Assembly (NCBI GenBank): GCA_964628455.1
Contig: CAZVPD010000003.1
Location: 1 to 64,000 of the forward strand
Length of the DNA stretch: 64,000 nt
Reading direction: 5' to 3'
From: JAQVWU01 sp964628455
GTDB taxonomy: Bacteria > Bacillota > Clostridia > Oscillospirales > CAG-272
Shown here in pieces: positions 35,751 to 44,444 of this stretch. Made by a program: the position numbers and the translations under genes. Position 1 is the first letter of the stretch. The number at the start of each line of letters is the position of its first letter. Below the pieces are notes generated by a model. It saw only the letters and a list, made by a program, of their open reading frames with translations. It did no database searches and had not been told where the DNA came from.

Positions 35751-36345
35751 AGCGGCTGTCGCTTCGGTTGCTATAGAAACCGAAGCTGTCGGTTCTGTTT
35801 TAAGCAGCGTGGACCGCACGTCTTTCGCGCGTGCGGTGGATGCCCTGGCTTTCTGTCCCAGAATTATGACCTGCGCGTCCGGTTCGTCCGGCATTGCGGC
35901 GAAAAAATTTTCACACTCGCTCTGCTGCATCGAAAGAGGAGCCATGTTCATGCCGCCTTCCGAAGCGGTCCACGGAGGACTCGGGGGACTCAAGCGCGAA
36001 GACTGTCTCGTTATGGTATCCCGCGGGGGGAAAACGTCCGAACTCTTGCCGATTATCGACGTCTGCAAAAAAAAAGGCGCATTGCTGATTGCGGTAACCG
36101 AAAACACCGATTCTCCGCTGGCACAAAGCGCCGATATTCTCTTGAAACTTTCGGTCGCCAAAGAAAGCGACAAACTGGGAGTCATGGCGACCGCAAGCTT
36201 TATGGCGACCGTTGCGCTGTTTGACGCTCTGCTCTGTGCGCTGATAGAGGAAACAGGTTATACGCGGGAACAGTTCGGCCTTATACATCCGGGCGGTGCC
36301 GTGGGCGAAATGCTCAGCCGCAAAGAAACTCCGCTGCCCAAATGA
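35731..36345 (+). CDS. SIS-domain sugar phosphate isomerase (KpsF/GutQ-like, CBS-less)
   Basis: A 204-residue sugar-isomerase-domain protein resembling the SIS half of D-arabinose-5-phosphate isomerases (GSSGIAAKKFSHSL, HGGLGGLKREDCLVMVSRGG, GLIHPGGAVGEML) but without CBS domains. It should interconvert an aldose- and ketose-phosphate. The start is TTG at 35731 behind AGGAGA (8 bases), inside the last 20 bases of the GH3 gene, so translation is coupled. It lacks LPS-type neighbours, so a catabolic rather than Kdo role is inferred. Confidence 0.85.
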   Translation: MKSTSYEAAVASVAIETEAVGSVLSSVDRTSFARAVDALAFCPRIMTCASGSSGIAAKKFSHSLCCIERGAMFMPPSEAVHGGLGGLKREDCLVMVSRGGKTSELLPIIDVCKKKGALLIAVTENTDSPLAQSADILLKLSVAKESDKLGVMATASFMATVALFDALLCALIEETGYTREQFGLIHPGGAVGEMLSRKETPLPK

Positions 36346-36361
36346 GCATTAAGGAGCATGT

Positions 36362-37087
36362 ATGTATAAAAATTATAAGATACGCCCCCCTTTCTTTGAA
36401 ATAGGTCCGAAGGCCTATCTGTACGGCGAGAACATGCTGAAACTCGCGCTCGCCGTCGACGCCTCCGCCGGACGCTATGACGTCGATGTGATCGTCACAC
36501 CTCAGTATACGGATATCCGGCTTCTGGCCGAACATACCCGGAGGATACACGTATACGCCCAGCATATGGACTTTCTGCCCCCGGGCAGGGGTCTCGGTTC
36601 GGTGCTCCCGGAAGCCGTAAAAGCTGCGGGCGCCGTCGGCGTCATGCTGAACCACGCCGAGAAAAAACTGACGCTTGAGGAAATCGAAAAAACAATCGCC
36701 CGGGCTGACGAAGTCGGGCTGGCTACCATCGTATGCGCGGATACGCTCGAAGAAATCGAAGCCGTCGCGCGCATGTCCCCCAATCTGATCGTCGCGGAAC
36801 CGACAGCTCTTATAGGAACAGGCGTAACCAGCGATTCGGATTATGTAACAGGCACCATTGAGATCGTCAGGCGCATCAATCCCGAAATAATGGTGCTGCA
36901 GGGGGCCGGGATCAAAGACGGCAGCGACGTTTACCGGGTCATCGCCGCGGGAGCACAGGCCACGGGTTCAACCAGCGGTATCATCAAAGCGCCGGACCCT
37001 GCGGTCATGGCAGACGAAATGCTGGCTGCGCTGCGCCGCGCATGGGATGAGCGCACCGGCGGGAACCGGCGGAAAGCCGGCACCTAA
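36362..37087 (+). CDS. Triose-phosphate isomerase-like TIM barrel (archaeal/erythrulose-phosphate isomerase type)
   Basis: A 241-residue TIM barrel resembling archaeal-size TPI. Catalytic residues are all present: N4/K6 in YKNYK, H98 in MLNHAEKK and E146 in IVAEPTALIGTG; the phosphate loop is near GAGIKDGSDV and GSTSGIIKA. Position in a sugar operon suggests a dedicated tetrose- or other keto-phosphate isomerase (as EryH/LerI in tetritol pathways) rather than the glycolytic enzyme. Starts 5 bases after AAGGAG. Confidence 0.85.
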   Translation: MYKNYKIRPPFFEIGPKAYLYGENMLKLALAVDASAGRYDVDVIVTPQYTDIRLLAEHTRRIHVYAQHMDFLPPGRGLGSVLPEAVKAAGAVGVMLNHAEKKLTLEEIEKTIARADEVGLATIVCADTLEEIEAVARMSPNLIVAEPTALIGTGVTSDSDYVTGTIEIVRRINPEIMVLQGAGIKDGSDVYRVIAAGAQATGSTSGIIKAPDPAVMADEMLAALRRAWDERTGGNRRKAGT

Positions 37088-37126
37088 AGGATATGCTTTT
37101 AATTTACGGATAAAGGAGTAGGCAGA

Positions 37127-37627
37127 ATGGCAGTTTACAGAGGAACGGTAAAACTTCAGTCGCACGACCATATGCCCTGTTTTCACAATATAACCGGCGA
37201 AGTCAGAAAGATCGCGGCCGAATCGGGAATAAAAAACGGGATCTGCGTCGTTTATTCTCATCACACCACCTGTTCGGTGATGACGCAGGAATGTTCGCAT
37301 GATCTGAATTTTTTCGGGCGTGAATACCTGCAGATGGACCTGATCGAAATTATGGAAAAACTTATCCCGACCTGCCGCACCGAAGGACAGTATCACCATC
37401 CCGGTCCGAAACACATCGATTTTGCGCTGACTTTTCCCGACGAGGAGCCGAAAGGCAGTTTAAACACAGACGCGCACCTGCGCTCCTGCTTTTTCGGCCG
37501 TTCGGAGACCATCGTTTTAAACGACGGCGTTCTGTCCCTCGGTGATTTCGGATTTATTTATTTTATCGACTGGGATCAGGTCCGCGAACGCGAACGCGTA
37601 TGCGAAATTCAGATCATCGGAGAATAA
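37127..37627 (+). CDS. YjbQ/UPF0047 family protein
   Basis: A 166-residue UPF0047 protein with the metal-binding signature variant YSHHTTCSVMTQE (usually HTSAxLxxNE), a second HHPGPKHIDFALTF region, and SLGDFGFIYFIDWD near the end. Some homologues complement thiamine-phosphate synthase mutants, hence the 'secondary thiamine-phosphate synthase' label, but the natural reaction is unsettled. Here it is embedded among sugar-phosphate enzymes, hinting at a role on a small phosphorylated intermediate. Confidence 0.85.
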   Translation: MAVYRGTVKLQSHDHMPCFHNITGEVRKIAAESGIKNGICVVYSHHTTCSVMTQECSHDLNFFGREYLQMDLIEIMEKLIPTCRTEGQYHHPGPKHIDFALTFPDEEPKGSLNTDAHLRSCFFGRSETIVLNDGVLSLGDFGFIYFIDWDQVRERERVCEIQIIGE

Positions 37628-37667
37628 CCCTACGAGCCTTCTTACATTTAATACAGGGGGATTGATT

Positions 37668-39176
37668 ATGAAAAGGAGTATCCTGCAGCAGATCATTGTT
37701 CTGTTTCTTTGCCTTCTGACTGTCCTGCCCGCACTTTCCTGCGCGGAAAAAACCGGCACTGTTCCTTCGGATCTGTCAGACACAGCGGCGGCCGAAACGG
37801 AACCGCCGGAAGAAACCCGCGCTGTGGCCAATCTGCCGGAAACAGATTTCGCGGGAAGAGCTTTCCGGATATTCGGGCGTGAAAATACAACCTATCCGCA
37901 ATTTACAAACTTCGAATTTTATGCCGAAAGCGAAAACGGAGAGGTGGTCAACGATGCCGTTTTTGCCCGCAACCGGACAATAGAAGAGAAATATAATATT
38001 AAAGTCGAACAGAACCTGCTGGACGACACAACGGGGCATATCAAGAAAACCGTTACTTCCGCCGATGATGCCTACGATATTGCGGCACTGCATAATTTTA
38101 CAAGCGTTTCCTCCCTGTCCATGGGCGGATATCTGACCGACTTCAATGCAGTAAACAACATCGACTTTTCCATGCCCTGGTGGAATACCGATGTGAATGC
38201 CTCGCTTTCATTTGCCGGAAAGCTTTATTATACGACAAGCGACTATCTGCTGCTCGATAAGCAGAGGACCTATATTCTGATCTTCAATAAAAAAATCATG
38301 GAGGATTATTCCCTGGGAAATTTGTATCAGCTGGCTTTCGACGGCAAATGGACGACGGACGCCATGCTTTCCATGATCACAAAGGTATCTACCGACCTGG
38401 ACGGGGACGGCAAGATGACCGATCTTGACATGTACGGCCTCGGGATGGATTCGTATCTTTCGTTTTACGTTTTCTATGCGGCGATGGGCGGTACGATGGT
38501 GGGCCGCGACGAAAATGACCTGCCGATTCTTGCTATGAACAACGAACATAATATCTCCGTCATCGAAAAAGCGATGGCCCTGACCTGCAATACGGATATC
38601 GCGTTTTTCTGCAATGATTATAACGGCAAGGTGTCATATGATTTCTGGTCGGTCATGGGCAATATGTTCAACGCGGGACGCGAACTGTTCATGTCCGCGT
38701 TTCCTCATTCGTTAAAAACGATTTCCGCAAATACCGATGTGAATTTCGATTACGGCGTCATCCCCTTTCCGAAATTCGACGAAGCGCAGGAAAAATATCT
38801 CACGGTCCCCGACAACTACCACTCCATGGTACTGACGATCCCCACAAGCAACCTCGACACGGACTTCGCTGGATTTATGCTCGAGGCGTTTTCGGCGGAA
38901 TCCGCTTATACGACGCTGCCGGCCTATTATGAGGTTTCCACCAAAACCAAATATACCTACGATGAGGAAAGCGCAAAAATGCTGGATATCATCTTTGACG
39001 GCATCACATACGACCTCGGCGCCATCTATGACTGGGGTGCGATCAATACGCTGCTCAAGGACACCATCCCCAATAAGAAAGAGAATATTTTCGCATCGGA
39101 ATACGCCAAACGCGAACCGAAGGCGCTGACTGCCCTGCAGAAAACCATCGACGAGTATCTTTTGATCGCGGAATGA
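37668..39176 (+). CDS. Extracellular solute-binding lipoprotein (orphan, EF-hand-loop type)
   Basis: A 502-residue lipoprotein: signal peptide ending LPALSCAEK (lipobox ALSC), an acidic linker, then a family-1-like binding fold. The calcium-loop motif DLDGDGKMTDLDMYG begins at D243. Shared family segments: GEVVNDAVFARNRTIEEKYNI and AESAYTTLPAYYE. The start at 37668 follows CAGGGGG; the frame is open upstream into the YjbQ gene but the lipoprotein start is clear. In tandem with another binding protein, no permease in the operon. It probably binds the oligosaccharide used by this operon. Confidence 0.87.
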   Translation: MKRSILQQIIVLFLCLLTVLPALSCAEKTGTVPSDLSDTAAAETEPPEETRAVANLPETDFAGRAFRIFGRENTTYPQFTNFEFYAESENGEVVNDAVFARNRTIEEKYNIKVEQNLLDDTTGHIKKTVTSADDAYDIAALHNFTSVSSLSMGGYLTDFNAVNNIDFSMPWWNTDVNASLSFAGKLYYTTSDYLLLDKQRTYILIFNKKIMEDYSLGNLYQLAFDGKWTTDAMLSMITKVSTDLDGDGKMTDLDMYGLGMDSYLSFYVFYAAMGGTMVGRDENDLPILAMNNEHNISVIEKAMALTCNTDIAFFCNDYNGKVSYDFWSVMGNMFNAGRELFMSAFPHSLKTISANTDVNFDYGVIPFPKFDEAQEKYLTVPDNYHSMVLTIPTSNLDTDFAGFMLEAFSAESAYTTLPAYYEVSTKTKYTYDEESAKMLDIIFDGITYDLGAIYDWGAINTLLKDTIPNKKENIFASEYAKREPKALTALQKTIDEYLLIAE

Positions 39177-39225
39177 CCGGATCTTTCCGGATATTTCAAA
39201 GTTCAATAACGAAAGGCTGCCGACT

Positions 39226-40692
39226 ATGAAATCTTCTGTTACCGTTCGTTTGATCTCTTTGCTTTGTCTGTCTGCCCTGCTGTTTCCGCTGCTTGCATCG
39301 TGTTCCGAAGGCGGGGCGGAAGCGACTGAAAGTCTGACCGAAGCCCTGACCGAGACGCCCGCCACGGAAAAGCCTTTTCTTGACGACCTTCCCTCAGACC
39401 TTGACTTTGAAGGCAGGACCATACGCATGGTCACCAACGACAAAGCTTCCTTCGATACGGTCGAGGATGCCGCCGATGTTGTCGATGTGGAGGTATACAA
39501 GAGAAACCGTAAAATCGAAGAGCGGCTTGACATCCTGCTCGAACCGGTCATTGACGAGAACTGGGGGGTCGCGGCCTCTCTTCTGACCGCAAGCGTGCTT
39601 GCCGGAAGCGATGATTACGATCTTTACGGCGGTTATTGCTACTGGTCAATCGCACTTGCCACTTCCGGCTATATGCTGAATCTGGCAAATATGGAACATC
39701 TGAATCTTGAAGCTCCGTATTGGGGAAAAAAGTTTATCGATGCGATGGCTTATAAAGACTTCGTTTACTGGGTCACCGGAGACATCGTTTTAAATTATAC
39801 CAACGGAATCTATGCGACTTATGTCAATCTCGAACAGTGGGACAACTATATAGGAGGCATCGATATCTATGACCTGGTGCGCAGCGGCCAATGGACCCTT
39901 GACCGCGTAAAAGAATACGCGGAAGCCGCCTACACCGACCTCAACGGCAACGGAAAAACGGACGCGGAAGATTTTGTAGGCTATGTTTATACAACGGAAG
40001 ACCCGATCGACGGCATGGCGATGGCGGCCGGCGTTACTTTCACGGAATTCGACGAAGACGGCGTCCCCTATATCACGCTGCTCGGAAGCGACAGGGCGGT
40101 GACCTTCAATGAAAAACTGACCGCTTTATGCACCAGCCACGCGTCCCTTCTGACAGCGTCGGACGGCGGTTATTCCTCGGTAAAACTCTTCGGTTCTCTG
40201 CATGCCCTGTTTAATATCGGACGGCTGGCTCACGCGGTGACTTTTCTGCGTGATATGAAAGAAGATTTTGCAATCATCCCGCCGCCGAAACTTGATGAGG
40301 CGCAGGAAACCTACCTGACCACCCTCCATGACGGCACCACGATCCTCGGTATTCCGAAAACCGCGTCCGCCGAAGCGATTGAAGCCGTTTGCGCGACACT
40401 TGAAGCTCTTGCTTCGGAAAGCTATAAGTCGCTTACTCCCGTTTACCTGGATGTGGCTTTGAAAAACAAATATACCCGGGACGAACAGTCGGCCGAAATG
40501 ATCGACCTTATCCGTCAGAATATCGTTTCCGACTTCGGGTTTCAATACACGGCTACCGGATTCAATAACTTTTTCCGGGCACAGACCAAAAAAGGAGCCG
40601 AAGTAGCGTCAACAATAGCTAAAAGCGAAAAGAGCTGGACTGCTGCGCTCGATAAAATACTGCTGGCACTCGAAGAGAATGCCGGACAATAA
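39226..40692 (+). CDS. Extracellular solute-binding lipoprotein (orphan, EF-hand-loop type)
   Basis: A 488-residue lipoprotein with signal peptide and lipobox LLASC (MKSSVTVRLISLLCLSALL start), Thr/Glu-rich linker, and the loop DLNGNGKTDAEDFVG from D238. It is clearly a divergent paralogue of the preceding protein, with ASESYKSLTPVYLD at the C-terminal family segment. Its different binding-domain sequence suggests a different ligand or a partner function. Starts 11 bases after GAAAGG. Confidence 0.86.
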   Translation: MKSSVTVRLISLLCLSALLFPLLASCSEGGAEATESLTEALTETPATEKPFLDDLPSDLDFEGRTIRMVTNDKASFDTVEDAADVVDVEVYKRNRKIEERLDILLEPVIDENWGVAASLLTASVLAGSDDYDLYGGYCYWSIALATSGYMLNLANMEHLNLEAPYWGKKFIDAMAYKDFVYWVTGDIVLNYTNGIYATYVNLEQWDNYIGGIDIYDLVRSGQWTLDRVKEYAEAAYTDLNGNGKTDAEDFVGYVYTTEDPIDGMAMAAGVTFTEFDEDGVPYITLLGSDRAVTFNEKLTALCTSHASLLTASDGGYSSVKLFGSLHALFNIGRLAHAVTFLRDMKEDFAIIPPPKLDEAQETYLTTLHDGTTILGIPKTASAEAIEAVCATLEALASESYKSLTPVYLDVALKNKYTRDEQSAEMIDLIRQNIVSDFGFQYTATGFNNFFRAQTKKGAEVASTIAKSEKSWTAALDKILLALEENAGQ

Positions 40693-40712
40693 ATCTGCAA
40701 GGAGAGAAAACC

Positions 40713-42665
40713 ATGTCAGCTTATATCCCTTTCCCGGCGTATTACGATGACGCCCCGCTCGATCTTTCCTTTGTCTATAAAAATGAAAAGCCTGCCGGAC
40801 GGCACGGCTTTCTGAAAGCGGAAGGGGCTTCGTTTGTCTTCGAGGACGGAACTCCGGGGCGCTTCTGGGGAACGAATTTCAACGGCGGAGCCAATTTCCC
40901 CGAATTCGGCTGCTCCGAAAAAACAGCGCGGCGCTTGGCGAAAATCGGCGTGAACATCGTAAGGTTTCATCAGCTGGATGCCGAGTGGGACACGCCGAAT
41001 CTTTTCGCTTTCAGCAACGGAAAACGCTGCGGCAGCACAACCGAACTCGACACGGAGAGCATGAAAAGGCTCGATTATCTTGTTTACTGCCTCAAAGAGC
41101 AGGGGATCTATGTATATATCGACATTTTTACCTACAGGAAGTTTAAAACAGGCGACGGTGTGGAAAATGCGGGTGCTCTTGCCGATGCCGCGAAACCTTA
41201 TTCGGGGTATAACCGCCGTCTGATCGACCTTCAGAAAAAGCTGGCTTATGACCTATGGAACCATTATAACCCGTATACGGACCTGTATTACAAGGACGAC
41301 CCGGTCTTTGTCCTGTGTGAAGTTGTCAACGAAAGCGACCTGTTCTCCCGCAGCATCAGCACCGAACCTTATTTACAGGAGTTCCGTCATCTTTTTAAAG
41401 TATGGCTTGAAGAAAAGGGCATTCGGTTTGATGCCGGCTCTTGTGACGTAAACGGTTCGGAAGAACCTCTTATCCGTTTTAAAATCGAACTCCAGGAAAA
41501 ATATTACACCGAAATGATCGGATTTATGAGGGAGATCGGGGTGAAGATCCCCCTGACCGGCACCAACTGGTCCATAAACAAAGCGTGCTCCAAAACTCAG
41601 CTGGTGACGGATTACACCGACAGCCATGTTTATTATTATGACTGGCGCTGGGGTGAATTTAAAAAATCATGCATGAATAAAGCGATCACCGAAACCCCCG
41701 ACTGCGGGTTCGGCATGCTCTCCACCATGCGCGCAGCCGACAAGCCTTTCTTCGTCTCGGAATGGGATATGCCCTGGCCGAATGAATACCGTGCCGAAAG
41801 TCCGATTCTGTTTGCGGCAGTCGGTTCTTTTCAGGGCTGGTCGGGTTTTACGATCCATACATACGCATACAATGCGCGGCTTATGCATATGAATATTCTG
41901 GGCAAAGAATTTTCGTCCGACACAATAGGAAATGTTCCCTATCGCGAGGGTATTTTCTCCACATGGAACGATCCGGCGAAATTCGGTCTGTTCTATCACG
42001 CAGCCCTGATTACCCGGCGCGGAGACGTTCCCGTGTCCGAGAAGCTCATCGAAGTAAATACCGACCCCTTTAAAGGCGGCGGAAGGGCGGCTTTTACGGC
42101 ATCAAGCGAGCAGAACCGCGTCGCCTGCAACTACAACGGCTCCGGTGTCGATGAAGACAATTCTCTCGTTGACCTGGATTCGGGTGAAGTCAGGTCGGAT
42201 AACGGCTGCCTGTACCGAAGCTGGCGAAAGCGCTACGGTACGATTGACACTTTACGCACAAAATGCGCATACGGTTTCCTTGCCGAAAACGGTAAAATCG
42301 AACTGAACGGGATCACTTTCGAATGTTCGACCGATTTCGCCGTTCTGGCTTTGAGTTCCCTCACCGACATGCCCCTTTGCGAGACGGATAACATTTTATT
42401 CACCGCTGTCGGCCGGGCTAAAAATACGGACGCCGTCTTTGACGGTGAAGTCATGAAGGAATACGGCAGACCTCCGATTCTGATCGAAGTGATCGAAGCC
42501 GAAATCGCTTTAAAGACATCGCAGCCGAATCTCAGATGCAGGGCAGTCAACGCGGAGGGTTTTTATGTCGGCACACTTCCTTCATGGTATGACGGGGAAG
42601 GAGTGTTTCACGTGAAAACCGGCGGGACGATGAGGAGCATGTACTATCTGATCGCCGCGGAATAA
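40713..42665 (+). CDS. Clan GH-A glycoside hydrolase (GH5-like), cytoplasmic
   Basis: A 650-residue protein with an N-terminal (beta/alpha)8 hydrolase domain. Expected catalytic glutamates are E207 (acid/base, in LCEVVNESDLF) and E350 (nucleophile, in FFVSEWDMPWP); FWGTNFNGG and NIVRFHQLD open the barrel. The C-terminal third (about 480-650) is beta-rich and may be an accessory domain. Without signal peptide it would act on imported oligosaccharides. Last gene of the operon, before a strong terminator. Exact GH family (GH5, GH39, GH42-like) uncertain. Confidence 0.8.
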   Translation: MSAYIPFPAYYDDAPLDLSFVYKNEKPAGRHGFLKAEGASFVFEDGTPGRFWGTNFNGGANFPEFGCSEKTARRLAKIGVNIVRFHQLDAEWDTPNLFAFSNGKRCGSTTELDTESMKRLDYLVYCLKEQGIYVYIDIFTYRKFKTGDGVENAGALADAAKPYSGYNRRLIDLQKKLAYDLWNHYNPYTDLYYKDDPVFVLCEVVNESDLFSRSISTEPYLQEFRHLFKVWLEEKGIRFDAGSCDVNGSEEPLIRFKIELQEKYYTEMIGFMREIGVKIPLTGTNWSINKACSKTQLVTDYTDSHVYYYDWRWGEFKKSCMNKAITETPDCGFGMLSTMRAADKPFFVSEWDMPWPNEYRAESPILFAAVGSFQGWSGFTIHTYAYNARLMHMNILGKEFSSDTIGNVPYREGIFSTWNDPAKFGLFYHAALITRRGDVPVSEKLIEVNTDPFKGGGRAAFTASSEQNRVACNYNGSGVDEDNSLVDLDSGEVRSDNGCLYRSWRKRYGTIDTLRTKCAYGFLAENGKIELNGITFECSTDFAVLALSSLTDMPLCETDNILFTAVGRAKNTDAVFDGEVMKEYGRPPILIEVIEAEIALKTSQPNLRCRAVNAEGFYVGTLPSWYDGEGVFHVKTGGTMRSMYYLIAAE

Positions 42666-42674
42666 GACAAACGT

Positions 42675-42716
42675 AAAAAAAGGGCTGCCTTCTGATTTTT
42701 AAGGCAGTCCTTTTTT
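42675..42716. terminator. Strong bidirectional terminator closing the nine-gene operon
   Basis: AAAAAAAGGGCTGCCTT (42675-42691) pairs with AAGGCAGTCCTTTTTT (42701-42716); usable by both the GH-A gene and the facing lipoprotein gene. Confidence 0.9.
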
Positions 42717-42735
42717 GCGGATTCAGACCGCGTTT

Positions 42736-44202
42736 TTATTCCATAGACTGAATCGTTGTGATAAGTTTGTCGATTGCCGACTGCATCAGTTTTTCTTTTC
42801 CGGCAAACATACTCACAACATCGGTTTTCTTGTTCGGATGAAGCCGCAGAAAGGCTTCGTTAAATCCGCCGAACTGATAAAACTCGCCAAGATCATACAC
42901 TCTGGTTGAAAATATGATATCCAGCATATCCACCGACTCTTCATCGCGTGAATATTTATCCCTGAGCACCGTGTCATAATAAGCCGGGATCAGCGTATAC
43001 CGGGATTCCGCAGCCAGCGCTTCGAGTATAATTCCGGTTCGTTCCGTATCCGGTGCGGATTTTGGAACAACCATGATTCCCGAAGTGTGGATCGAAACGG
43101 AATGTCCGTAATTCTCCTGCGTTTCGCTGAACTTGGGCACGGGAAGGATTCCGAAATCGCTTTCGATTGACCGGAAGTTCTCTGTGACGGTGATTCTCTC
43201 GACATAAAACAGAAATCGGTCTGTTCCCATCATTGTAATCGGAGTGATGTTTTTATCCGTGATGTTGTCGGTATGCAGGAAGTAGGATGTGTCGTAGATC
43301 ATCTCGATGATTTTTTCGGCTACGCCGATGGTATGCTCATCGTTGAAAGCGATGACGGGCAGGTCGTTTTCATCCTTTGAAGCATAGCGCCCCCCGCTGC
43401 CGTGCAGGATGATATACGTCCAGTCATCATAAGCCACAATTCCCCAGATATCCGCTTCATTCATCATTCCGTCGCCGTTGAGGTCCGATACCACGCTTTT
43501 CGCAAGTTCCTCCATTTTATCAAGCGTCCATTTGTTTTCATAAACCAGGCTGTACAGATTCCCGGCCGAATAATTCTCAGCCACATTTTTGTTGTAATAG
43601 ATGCACGCCGTGGCTCCCTTGTCCATCAGAGTGATATCGGATTCCATCATGAAAAGTCTGCCGTCGATCGACAGTTCGGCCGCAGCCTGAGAGTCCCACC
43701 ATGGTTTGTCCCAGTCGGCGAATTCAAGTTCATTCAGGTCAAGAAGCACACCCGCCGAAACAAGCTGCGTGCTTTCGTAAGTCCTGGGAAAGTAAACGTC
43801 AAAAGCGTTATCGCCGGCCTGAACGGCTTTTTTACAGACGGAGATCAGCTGATTGATTTCGATATATTCACTGGCTATGCTTATTTTATACTTTTCCTCG
43901 ATTGTCCGGTTGCGTGAATAGACAGCGTCGTTGATCACTTCTCCGTCCAGAACCTCGGCGTCAAGGTCGGTCAGAATCGTCCAGCCGTCGATGACCCAGT
44001 GTGCAATGTTAAACTGATAACCGTCATAATCCGAATCCGGAAGTTCGGGGTATACGCGGGTATCCTCAGGCTGTGTTTCGACGGCTTCAGACGTCGTCTC
44101 CGCAGTCGCTTCCGGAGACGCACCGCCCTCCCCGCAGGCAGCGGCAGAACAGATGAATGCAGTCAGAATCAGCAGGGCGGCAAAACGGGCGAATAAACTC
44201 AT
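42736..44202 (-). CDS. Extracellular solute-binding lipoprotein (orphan, EF-hand-loop type)
   Basis: A 488-residue lipoprotein with signal peptide and lipobox SAAAC, acidic linker (EATAETTSEAVETQPEDT), GEVINDAVYSRNRTIEEKYKI, the loop DLNGDGMMNEADIWG from D240, and AAESRYTLIPAYYD near the C-terminus. It is the fourth member of this family in the window. GGAGGG lies 6 bases before the ATG, and a consensus promoter lies at 44236-44264. It is a single-gene unit convergent with the nine-gene operon; no transport partner nearby. Confidence 0.87.
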   Translation of the reverse strand: MSLFARFAALLILTAFICSAAACGEGGASPEATAETTSEAVETQPEDTRVYPELPDSDYDGYQFNIAHWVIDGWTILTDLDAEVLDGEVINDAVYSRNRTIEEKYKISIASEYIEINQLISVCKKAVQAGDNAFDVYFPRTYESTQLVSAGVLLDLNELEFADWDKPWWDSQAAAELSIDGRLFMMESDITLMDKGATACIYYNKNVAENYSAGNLYSLVYENKWTLDKMEELAKSVVSDLNGDGMMNEADIWGIVAYDDWTYIILHGSGGRYASKDENDLPVIAFNDEHTIGVAEKIIEMIYDTSYFLHTDNITDKNITPITMMGTDRFLFYVERITVTENFRSIESDFGILPVPKFSETQENYGHSVSIHTSGIMVVPKSAPDTERTGIILEALAAESRYTLIPAYYDTVLRDKYSRDEESVDMLDIIFSTRVYDLGEFYQFGGFNEAFLRLHPNKKTDVVSMFAGKEKLMQSAIDKLITTIQSME

Positions 44203-44235
44203 TACAATCCCTCCTCTATCATCTTATATAAATAT

Positions 44236-44264
44236 ATAATAGCATATTCCTGACGGACTGTCAA
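44236..44264 (-). promoter_or_regulatory. Sigma-A promoter of the fourth solute-binding lipoprotein
   Basis: On the minus strand TTGACA (44259-44264), 17-base spacer ending TGC, TATTAT (44236-44241). Confidence 0.8.
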
Positions 44265-44352
44265 TAATCAATACAAACTCGCGGACCATTGCCAAATAAT
44301 TCTGAGGACGGCAGAATCTCCGTTATAATGATTCCGCCTTATAAAATTGTCC

Positions 44353-44381
44353 TTGACATAAACAGAACTTTTATATATAAT
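44353..44381 (+). promoter_or_regulatory. Consensus sigma-A promoter of oxidoreductase copy C
   Basis: Perfect TTGACA (44353-44358), 17-base spacer, perfect TATAAT (44376-44381), about 57 bases of leader before the start at 44445. Confidence 0.85.
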
Positions 44382-44444
44382 AATACCGTAAACAGCCCGC
44401 AGGCAGGTTATTTTAAATTTATTATATATCTCGGAGGTTTTCAG

